Shown: piece by piece, positions 7,460 to 12,932 of the stretch
How positions within the stretch are numbered: position 1 is the stretch's first letter
Layout: each line of letters starts with the position of its first letter
From: an uncultured Comamonadaceae bacterium
GTDB lineage: Bacteria > Pseudomonadota > Gammaproteobacteria > Burkholderiales > Burkholderiaceae_C
Length of the DNA stretch: 12,932 nt
Reading direction: 5' to 3'
Assembly (NCBI GenBank): GCA_937893415.1
Contig: CALBWZ010000427.1
Coordinates: 1 to 12,932, forward strand
Translations under genes and position numbers: made by a program
The notes under the pieces: generated by a model
Told to the model about the DNA's origin: nothing
Databases searched by the model: none
The model's input: the letters and a program-made list of their open reading frames with translations, nothing else

Positions 7460-8430
7460 AGCGACCTAGTTTGGCACAAAGCTGACACCGCCCAAGCGAC
7501 CAAGCCATCAGGCATGTCTGAGGACGGTTGTGGCGTGGCGGGGTGTGCCCACTCTTGTAGAAAGTGACCACCTTGTTCGATGACGACTGGTGGTGCGCAG
7601 TGCGCAATACCTTGGTGCAAGGTTCGCATGGTGGATTCTCCTAATACCGGGTCGGCGCCACCAACGGCCATGGCACTGCGACCTGCCCACTGCTGCTGCC
7701 AAAATGCAGCGGCCTCACGCGATGTGTGTGCGCCAGCAGCATCTACATGGTCCATCACCATCACTGGAAAGCGCCTGAGTGCAGCCCTGTGCCCAGCGTC
7801 TGGAAATGGCGCACTGTACGCTGCGGCTTCAGCCTGGCTGAGGTGAGCGCACGAACGCTGCATCAAACCAGCCACGGAGAAATCTGACTTGTCAGCACAA
7901 AATTGACGCCAAGCTTCAAAGCCCTTGCCCAGTGGTTTGTCACCAGTTGCCAGCGTGGTGTTCATGGCCAGCAGCGCCGCATAGCGCTCGGGTGCAGCCA
8001 CGGGCAAGGTCAAGCCCAACAGGCCGCCCCAGTCTTGCACAGCCAAATGTATGTTGCGCAAATCCAAATGCTCCACGAGCTGCAACAACACGTCGCGGTG
8101 CAAGTCAAAGTGGTGAGCGCTGTCCTTTTTGGGTTTGTCGCTTTTGCCGAAACCCAGCAAATCGGGTGCAACCACTCTGTGGCCACGGGCCGTCAGCTCG
8201 CGAACCCAATGCCGCCACACGTAGCTCCATGTGGGGTTGCCGTGCAGCAACAACCACGTCGTGGGTGCGTTGCGCGGCCCTTCATCAAGGTAGTGCATGC
8301 GCCACCCATTCAAGGCGGGCAAGTCGCTGACGTAATGTGGCTCGAAGTCGTAGTCAGGCAAGTTCGCAAACGCGCCGCTGGGCGTTCGCAAGGCGTCGTC
8401 GCGCAAGGGTTGTGCAGTTGATTTATTCAT
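7456..8430 (-). CDS. Haloalkane-dehalogenase-like alpha/beta hydrolase (internal start)
   Basis: Read from the internal ATG, this is a 324-residue protein resembling Xanthobacter DhlA (310) from its N-terminal R-T-P region to the end. Using numbers of the fused frame: oxyanion/halide loop H-G-N-P-T-W (216-221), nucleophile Asp286 with Trp287 (V-Q-D-W-G-G), acid Asp413 (G-G-A-D-P) and His442 (Q-G-G-H-F). The cap segment A-E-A-A-A-Y-S-A-P-F-P-D (353-364) matches DhlA closely. The second halide-binding tryptophan of DhlA (Trp175, from memory of its sequence) is replaced by Ser346, while Asn218 takes the place of a DhlA glutamate, as in LinB-type enzymes. Dehalogenase activity is thus uncertain; epoxide hydrolase or another hydrolase is possible. 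AGGAG at 8440-8444 favours this start. The stop overlaps the ldcA start. Confidence 0.75.
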   Translation of the reverse strand: MNKSTAQPLRDDALRTPSGAFANLPDYDFEPHYVSDLPALNGWRMHYLDEGPRNAPTTWLLLHGNPTWSYVWRHWVRELTARGHRVVAPDLLGFGKSDKPKKDSAHHFDLHRDVLLQLVEHLDLRNIHLAVQDWGGLLGLTLPVAAPERYAALLAMNTTLATGDKPLGKGFEAWRQFCADKSDFSVAGLMQRSCAHLSQAEAAAYSAPFPDAGHRAALRRFPVMVMDHVDAAGAHTSREAAAFWQQQWAGRSAMAVGGADPVLGESTMRTLHQGIAHCAPPVVIEQGGHFLQEWAHPATPQPSSDMPDGLVAWAVSALCQTRSL

Positions 8431-8889
8431 GACACGTCGCTCCTGAAAAAAAGACGATAACAAGGCTGCGCATTCAGAGGCAAGCACACCTGGCGTGAGC
8501 TGGGTGTGGTGGTTCAGTGCCTGATTGGCCAATACATTGCTAACAGAACCACAGGCGCCCGTCTTAGGCTCTGAAGCACCAAAGACCAAACGGCTTAGAC
8601 GCGCATTGATCACAGCGCCAGTGCACATGGTGCACGGCTCCAAAGTCACGTACAACGTACAACCGTCTAAACGGTAGTTGCCAAGATTAGCCGCCGCCGC
8701 ACGGATGGCCTGCACCTCAGCGTGCGCACACGGGTCATTGTTGGCCACCGGAGCGTTGTAGCCTGCACCTATCACTTGTCCGTCTTTCACCACAACAGCG
8801 CCAACGGGCACCTCGTTGGCATCAAAAGCCAACTGTGCCTGCGCCAATGCACAGCGCATAAAGGCTTGGTCAGTGATCTGTGCTGTCAT
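7456..8889 (-). CDS. tadA: Fused frame: tRNA adenosine(34) deaminase TadA plus haloalkane-dehalogenase-like hydrolase
   Basis: One open frame of 477 codons joins two unrelated proteins. Residues 1 to about 153 are TadA, which converts A34 to inosine in tRNA-Arg(ACG): zinc ligands His56 (C-A-H-A-E), Cys86 and Cys89 (E-P-C-T-M-C), proton shuttle Glu58, and the usual TadA end with C-A-A-L-L-S-S-F-F-Q-E-R-R (140-152). Residues 154-477 are a complete alpha/beta hydrolase. E. coli TadA has about 167 residues, so the first part is a full deaminase. There is no stop between them, but Met154 has a strong ribosome binding site, so two separate products, a fusion, or both are possible. The ATG at 8889 gives the expected N-terminus and overlaps the end of the upstream gene by 20 nt. 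No Shine-Dalgarno is seen before it. Confidence 0.9.
   Translation of the reverse strand: MTAQITDQAFMRCALAQAQLAFDANEVPVGAVVVKDGQVIGAGYNAPVANNDPCAHAEVQAIRAAAANLGNYRLDGCTLYVTLEPCTMCTGAVINARLSRLVFGASEPKTGACGSVSNVLANQALNHHTQLTPGVLASECAALLSSFFQERRVMNKSTAQPLRDDALRTPSGAFANLPDYDFEPHYVSDLPALNGWRMHYLDEGPRNAPTTWLLLHGNPTWSYVWRHWVRELTARGHRVVAPDLLGFGKSDKPKKDSAHHFDLHRDVLLQLVEHLDLRNIHLAVQDWGGLLGLTLPVAAPERYAALLAMNTTLATGDKPLGKGFEAWRQFCADKSDFSVAGLMQRSCAHLSQAEAAAYSAPFPDAGHRAALRRFPVMVMDHVDAAGAHTSREAAAFWQQQWAGRSAMAVGGADPVLGESTMRTLHQGIAHCAPPVVIEQGGHFLQEWAHPATPQPSSDMPDGLVAWAVSALCQTRSL
8440..8444 (-). promoter_or_regulatory. Internal ribosome binding site inside tadA
   Basis: On the minus strand AGGAG lies 9 nt before the ATG at 8430, inside the last tadA codons. 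It is stronger than anything before tadA itself or its neighbours, and the ATG coincides with the point where the hydrolase family begins. It supports independent translation of the hydrolase. Confidence 0.65.
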
Positions 8890-9526
8890 GCCAACGCTGC
8901 AGCCAAGTCACCACACCATGCTGGGCATCTGAGCCGCTGTCGTATTGAGCCGCCATTGTTTGCGCAGCTTCTGGCCTGTGTTGATTGAGTTTGATTTTGA
9001 GCTGCCACGACTCTACACACAGCTCAAAACCCGTGATGGCGCGCAGCATGGCTTGTGTGTAGTTGTCTGGCAACTCTCGCCACTGCGCTGCGTATGCAGG
9101 CTCATGGTCAGCAATGAGCTGCTTGAGCAACGCGTCTTTGGCCTCAGGCTCAGTTAAAACACGAACCCGCACATGCACGTGCAAGGCCACATAATTCCAA
9201 GTGGGTACGCGCTGCTTATCGGGGTAGACGCTGGGTGACATGTAGGCCTGCGGCCCCATCACCGTCACCACAGCTTGGGGCTGCGTGTGTAACAACGCGC
9301 AATGCGGGTTGGCGTTGGCAACGTGGCCGAGAATGCGCCAGTCATTTGCAGTTGACGCCTCGGTTGTGTGCAATGGCACATGAGAAATAAACGGCTGCCC
9401 AGCACCATCCACACTCACCACGCTGGCCAAAGCGTGCTCACGCAACAAGGTGCAGGCCAGTGCCCAGTCACGGCTGGTGAACTGCGGGGGGTTGTAAAGA
9501 CTATGGTTGATGGACGACTCGGTCAT
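8870..9526 (-). CDS. PaiB-like FMN-binding protein (putative negative transcriptional regulator family)
   Basis: The protein belongs to the PaiB/FMN-binding split-barrel family, named after a Bacillus regulator of protease and sporulation genes; in most bacteria the actual role is unknown. Family marks are L-Y-N-P-P-Q-F near the N-terminus, a central G-H-V-A-N-A-N-P-H, the stretch G-P-Q-A-Y-M-S-P-S followed by V-P-T-W-N-Y, the D-N-Y-T-Q-A-M-L-R-A-I-T-G-F-E helix, and K-L-N-Q-H-R-P-E near the end. No helix-turn-helix is evident, so the regulator name is weakly founded. The ATG at 9526 gives 218 residues; a TTG at 9553 would add nine. No clear Shine-Dalgarno precedes either. It is the first gene of the minus-strand chain, and its 3' end overlaps tadA by 20 nt. 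Confidence 0.85.
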   Translation of the reverse strand: MTESSINHSLYNPPQFTSRDWALACTLLREHALASVVSVDGAGQPFISHVPLHTTEASTANDWRILGHVANANPHCALLHTQPQAVVTVMGPQAYMSPSVYPDKQRVPTWNYVALHVHVRVRVLTEPEAKDALLKQLIADHEPAYAAQWRELPDNYTQAMLRAITGFELCVESWQLKIKLNQHRPEAAQTMAAQYDSGSDAQHGVVTWLQRWHDSTDH

Positions 9527-9625
9527 AGCATGAAAGTCTAACTGCTTTAACAAGCCAGGCGACGCAAACCAAGTCAGCGGGTTGCAGCCGGTTAAACGTT
9601 GGAAACACGACCGGACTAAACCTTG

Positions 9626-9896
9626 TTATCTGTGCCCTTGCAGCATCTGCATCGCCGCATCAACTGCCGACATCAAAAGCCTGGTTGTCGGCCCCACCGC
9701 CCTGCACCGCCACCTCAGCAATTGCCATAGCTTGGTCATTGCGCAGCTCAACATCGGTTTCTTTCACTAGCATGTTGAACACTGGCTCCTCAAGCTGAAA
9801 CTACTGGGCATGCGCAGGCATTGCAGCTACCAGCCCCAAGCAGAGCCCCGCAAGCAGGTACGACTCAACGCAACAAGAGGTTTTTATGGTGTTCAT
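9626..9896 (-). pseudogene. Remnant of a small exported protein (in-frame TAG and a frameshift)
   Basis: From ATG at 9896 the minus strand encodes 31 residues that look like a complete Sec signal peptide: a short N-terminal region with Lys5, a hydrophobic core (L-L-A-G-L-C-L-G-L-V-A-A) and a cleavage site A-H-A before Gln31. TAG follows at 9803-9801. The same frame then continues for 46 sense codons (F-Q-L-E-E-P-V-F-N-M-L-V-K-E and so on) to a TGA at 9662-9660. Shifting by one base near 9665 gives V-D-A-A-M-Q-M-L-Q-G-H-R and TAA at 9628-9626. The intact protein would have had about 90 residues. I do not recognise the family, and there is no clear ribosome binding site. The lesions suggest decay; the whole call is inference. 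Confidence 0.4.
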
Positions 9897-9983
9897 GCGT
9901 AGCGGCCATAACGCAAAGCACCCTTCAAACAGGTGGTCGCAAACTATGAACTGACAGCAAACACGCTGAAAAAACCAGACAAC

Positions 9984-10850
9984 TCAGCCGGATGCCTTGC
10001 GAGACTCTACCCACAAGTTGGCATAGTTGCCTATAAAAATAACACCAGCACCTACAAATACCCAGATGTCTAAAGCCTCTTGGTAGACCAACATGCCCAC
10101 AATGGCAATCACAGGCAAGCGAATAAAGTCAATGGGCACCACCACCGTGGCAGGGGCAATAGACAGCGCATTGGTCAAACAGAAGTGGGCCAATAGGCCT
10201 GCCACCCCAATCAGCAGCACATAAGGCAGTGCTTGCGCATTGGGCACGGCAATGTCGCCATCGAAACCAGCGCAGATAGCACCCATGACCAACTGCATAG
10301 CAGTTAAGAAAAATAGAATGCCGGTGATACTTTGCGTTCGTGTGAGTTTTTTGGTGAGCATGATCGTGAGCGCAAAAAATATGGCCGCACTGGCCGCAGC
10401 GACAACACCTGCATTGATGCCTTCTACTGTCGGGCGCGCCACAATTCAGACGCCAATAAACCCCTCCAAGGCAGCGCCTAGCCGCATGCGCGTCAGACGC
10501 TCCCCAAGCATTAACGGCGACAACACGATTACCCACAGCGGTGATGTGAATTCAATGGCAAATACTTGGGCCAAAGGAATCGCGGTGACTGCAAAAAACC
10601 AAAGATTTTGACCGGCAAAGTGCGCTGTGTTTCTCATCACATGCGTGCCCATGTGTCGTGTATTTATTTGCCGCCATGCACCTGTATACCCAGCAATGGA
10701 TAACACTATCAACAGACCTAGTAGGCTGCGGTACATCATGATTTCAAATGTGTCTAGCTGAACAGCAACCTCACGCCCTGCAACCGCCATGGCAGAGAAT
10801 GGTGCGATTGAACCTGACATCCACAGGGCGGCATGTGCAACAGGTCTCAT
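9984..10850 (-). pseudogene. EamA/DMT-family transporter interrupted by one in-frame TGA
   Basis: Members of the drug/metabolite transporter superfamily (EamA, often about 290-300 residues, ten membrane helices) export or import small metabolites across the inner membrane. The first half runs from ATG 10850 (L-W-M-S-G-S-I-A-P-F-S-A-M-A-V) through E-F-T-S-P-L-W-V-I-V-L-S-P to G-F-I-G-V, then TGA at 10448-10446. The second half continues in the same frame, I-V-A-R-P-T-V-E-G to V-F-V-G-A-G-V-I-F-I-G-N-Y, ending at 9984. Together they make about 288 codons with the expected tandem EamA repeats. TGG (Trp) to TGA would be the simplest lesion. A GTG at 10442 could restart the second half, but no ribosome binding site is seen. 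Half transporters are unlikely to work, so a pseudogene or a sequencing error is most likely. Confidence 0.8.
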
Positions 10851-10912
10851 AACGTTTGGCTAAGACAGCTCAAGACAAACGTCGATGAACAAACAGCTTG
10901 AATTAACGTTTG
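10851..10912 (-). repeat. Three copies of an ACGTTTG/CAAACGT motif before the transporter
   Basis: AACGTTTG occurs at 10851-10858 and again at 10905-10912, and its inverse CAAACGT lies at 10876-10882. The first and middle copies can pair as a 7-bp stem with a 17-nt loop that ends one base before the transporter ATG. No T-run follows, so it is not a terminator. It may be an operator or a translation-affecting hairpin, or chance. Confidence 0.3.
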
Positions 10913-11394
10913 CTGACACGCGTTTGACAGTTACCGCGCAACACGTACACCAGCTCACCCGCAACAAACTGCACATCAGCGTCTTGCGTCACAGCCAGCA
11001 TCTCAGCGGTGTCCAGACGAACAATAATTTGCAAGCCTTCTTTGCGCTGCGTCGCCTGCTGTGCTTTTTGCCCAGCCAAAGTACCTAAAACACCGCCTAA
11101 CACTGCGCCGACTTGGCTATTGCGTCCACCATCATTGCCTGCGCCAGATCCCACTATGGCGCCCAGCAAGCCGCCAGCCAATTGGCCACCGCCAGTGTCT
11201 TTGCCCTCAGGAACAATGACCACTGTCGAGACTGATTGCACAACGGCTTGTACCACCGTCATGGGCTGGCGTGACTGCTCAGCAGAAAACTCACGCCCTG
11301 AACTTGAGCCAGTGGCGCAACCACCCAACACAAGCGCGGCGCCCAACAGACACAGCGTAGAGGCACTGCGCGAACAGAATGTTTGAATAGTCAT
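10903..11394 (-). CDS. Glycine-zipper outer-membrane lipoprotein, SlyB/Pcp-like
   Basis: A 163-residue exported lipoprotein of unknown exact role; SlyB-type lipoproteins contribute to outer-membrane integrity. Residues 1-25 form a lipoprotein signal peptide with lipobox L-G-G-C and Cys26 as the lipidation site. The next residues (A-T-G-S) do not give an Asp+2 inner-membrane retention signal, so outer-membrane sorting is expected. A glycine-zipper segment spans about 68-108 (Q-L-A-G-G-L-L-G-A-I-V-G and V-G-A-V-L-G-G-V-L-G). The C-terminal part (about 118-158) forms the beta-rich domain with I-I-V-R-L-D and G-E-L-V-Y-V-L. Only a weak AAGAA precedes the ATG. It lies 83 nt after guaA and 52 nt before the broken transporter on the same strand. 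The symbol slyB is not assigned because several paralogous families share this build. Confidence 0.85.
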   Translation of the reverse strand: MTIQTFCSRSASTLCLLGAALVLGGCATGSSSGREFSAEQSRQPMTVVQAVVQSVSTVVIVPEGKDTGGGQLAGGLLGAIVGSGAGNDGGRNSQVGAVLGGVLGTLAGQKAQQATQRKEGLQIIVRLDTAEMLAVTQDADVQFVAGELVYVLRGNCQTRVSKR

Positions 11395-11477
11395 GTGTGT
11401 TTCTTATAAAAAGGTGTCAGCTGATACGGGGGCCAAACCTGCATACTGGATCTTTGCAAACGAGCTGATAGTGGAGG

Positions 11478-12932
11478 TTATTCCCACTCAATGGTGGCTG
11501 GCGGTTTACTGGACACGTCGTAGGTCACACGGTTGATCCCGCGAACTTCATTGATGATGCGTCCAGACACTTTCTTGAGCAGCGCGTAGGGCAATTCCGC
11601 CCAGTCAGCCGTCATAAAGTCGGCGGTTTGAACGGCGCGCAAGGCTACCACGTACTCGTATGTGCGCCCATCGCCCATAACGCCAACACTTTTAACGGGT
11701 AAGAAGACGGCAAAGGCTTGGCTGGTGAGATCGTACCAAGTTTTGCCACTGTCGGCATCTTTAAAGTTGCGCAGTTCTTCTATGAAAATCGCGTCCGCCC
11801 TGCGCAACAAGTCGGCATATTCTTGCTTGACTTCACCCAAAATACGCACGCCCAAGCCGGGGCCTGGGAAGGGGTGGCGGTAGACCATGGCGTGGGGCAA
11901 GCCCAGGGCCACGCCCAGTTCGCGCACCTCGTCTTTAAACAACTCGCGCAAAGGTTCTAGGAGTTTTAAGCCGAGTTGCTCAGGCAAACCACCTACGTTG
12001 TGGTGGCTTTTAATGGTGACGGCTTTTTTGCTGTTGGCACCACCCGACTCAATCACATCGGGGTAAATGGTGCCTTGGGCCAAGAAGCTAGCGCCTTGAT
12101 GACCGCCATCGCCAGCTTTCAGTATGGCGGCTTGTTCTTTGAACACGTCAACAAACAAACCACCGATGATTTTGCGCTTGGCTTCTGGTTCGGACACGCC
12201 CGCCAATTTGCTTAAAAACAGGTCGGCGACGTCCACACGAATCACGCGGGCATGCAGTTTGCCTTCAAACATCTCCATCACCATGTCGCCTTCATTCAGA
12301 CGCAATAAGCCGTGGTCGACAAACACACACGTCAACTGGTCACCAATGGCGCGGTGAATGAGAGCGGCAGCCACTGATGAATCCACACCACCAGACAATC
12401 CCAAAATCACTTCTTCAGTACCAACTTGCTCGCGTATGCGCGCAATGGCCTCGTCCACATAGTTGCCCATGACCCAGTCCGCCTTGGCGTGACACACATT
12501 CAATACAAAGCGCTCCAGCATGGCTTTGCCTTGCACGGTGTGCGTGACTTCAGGGTGGAATTGCACCGCGTAGTAGCCGCGCGCCTCATCTGCCATGCCA
12601 GCAATAGGACAGTTTGGCGTTGACGCCATGAGCTTGAACCCAGGCGGCATCTCGGTGACTTTGTCACCATGGCTCATCCAGACTTTGAGCATGCCGTGGC
12701 CGTCATCGTTGGTGAAGTCAGCAATGCCGTCTAGCAATTTTGTATGGCCGTGGGCGCGCACTTCGGCGTAGCCAAATTCGCGCGTTTGACCACCCTCAAC
12801 TTTGCCACCTAATTGCTGCGCCATGGTTTGCATGCCGTAGCAAATGCCCAGCACAGGCACGCCCAACTCAAACACGGCTTGCGGTGCCGCATCGGTGGAC
12901 TCTTCGTACACGCTGGCGTGGCTGCCAGACAA
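11478..12932 (-). CDS. guaA: GMP synthase (glutamine-hydrolysing), 5' end outside window
   Basis: GuaA aminates XMP to GMP with glutamine and ATP in the cytoplasm. The visible 485 codons lack roughly the first 40 residues of a protein of about 525; the frame runs off the right edge with L-S-G-S-H-A-S-V. In window numbering, the class I glutaminase shows Cys31 (G-I-C-Y-G-M-Q) and His126/Glu128 (F-H-P-E). The ATP pyrophosphatase P-loop is S-G-G-V-D-S-S (180-186). The dimerisation domain ends in the usual [15 protein letters not shown]. All key residues are present. guaB usually lies upstream in Burkholderiales, which cannot be seen here. No clear terminator follows the stop. Confidence 0.97.
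   Translation of the reverse strand: MSGSHASVYEESTDAAPQAVFELGVPVLGICYGMQTMAQQLGGKVEGGQTREFGYAEVRAHGHTKLLDGIADFTNDDGHGMLKVWMSHGDKVTEMPPGFKLMASTPNCPIAGMADEARGYYAVQFHPEVTHTVQGKAMLERFVLNVCHAKADWVMGNYVDEAIARIREQVGTEEVILGLSGGVDSSVAAALIHRAIGDQLTCVFVDHGLLRLNEGDMVMEMFEGKLHARVIRVDVADLFLSKLAGVSEPEAKRKIIGGLFVDVFKEQAAILKAGDGGHQGASFLAQGTIYPDVIESGGANSKKAVTIKSHHNVGGLPEQLGLKLLEPLRELFKDEVRELGVALGLPHAMVYRHPFPGPGLGVRILGEVKQEYADLLRRADAIFIEELRNFKDADSGKTWYDLTSQAFAVFLPVKSVGVMGDGRTYEYVVALRAVQTADFMTADWAELPYALLKKVSGRIINEVRGINRVTYDVSSKPPATIEWE

Noticed and set aside
9582..9770. A 62-codon plus-strand frame in the gap upstream of the paiB-like gene
   Set aside because: Cysteine- and histidine-rich composition without domain signs, no ribosome binding site, and it lies opposite the better-supported minus-strand remnant of an exported protein.
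9801..9803. TAG translated as pyrrolysine in the small exported protein
   Set aside because: Nothing in the window suggests pyrrolysine machinery and it is not expected in this lineage; a frameshift further on also speaks for decay.
10446..10448. Reading TGA as tryptophan (code 4) to explain the broken transporter
   Set aside because: TGA is the normal terminator of infA, prmB, the PaiB-like gene, the hydrolase frame and ldcA in this same window, so recoding throughout the genome is excluded.
11416..11470. Repeat of the word AGCTGATA between guaA and the lipoprotein gene
   Set aside because: Only two 8-nt copies about 40 nt apart, without dyad symmetry or a matching promoter; chance is sufficient.

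Overview
The window looks like chromosomal DNA of a betaproteobacterium, most likely order Burkholderiales and perhaps a Comamonadaceae-like freshwater lineage. This rests on the protein sequences (DapD, DapE, PrmB, YheS-type ABC-F, GuaA), on a long infA paralogue of the kind known from that order, and on a moderate GC content judged by eye. The genes are dense and mostly housekeeping. No phage, insertion sequence, CRISPR array, rRNA or tRNA was seen.

Left part, plus strand (1-5542): the last codons of an upstream gene (possibly dapC), then dapD and dapE of the succinylase route to lysine and meso-diaminopimelate. Next comes a small infA paralogue with its own extended -10 promoter and a leader that may fold. 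It is followed by prmB (ribosomal protein L3 glutamine methyltransferase) and a yheS-like ABC-F ATPase, coupled by an ATGA overlap. The theme is cell-wall/lysine precursor supply followed by translation factors.

Middle part, minus strand (9526 down to 5598): a tightly packed chain of a PaiB-like FMN-binding protein, tadA, a haloalkane-dehalogenase-like hydrolase, an LD-carboxypeptidase (S66) and a voltage-gated K+ channel-like protein. Each gene overlaps the next by 20, 4 and 1 nt, and tadA and the hydrolase form one uninterrupted reading frame. The chain converges on yheS across only 55 nt.

Right part, minus strand (12932 down to about 9626): guaA (5' end outside the window), a glycine-zipper lipoprotein, an EamA-family transporter broken by one in-frame TGA, and the remains of a small exported protein with an in-frame TAG and an apparent frameshift. 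The stretch 9.6-10.85 kb therefore looks like a local zone of gene decay.

The points most worth a second look are the TadA-hydrolase fusion with a strong internal ribosome binding site and a T7 run at the junction, the altered halide-binding residues of the hydrolase, the two neighbouring genes broken by stop codons, and the infA paralogue with its own promoter and leader. I did not find a clear new defence or mobile system.
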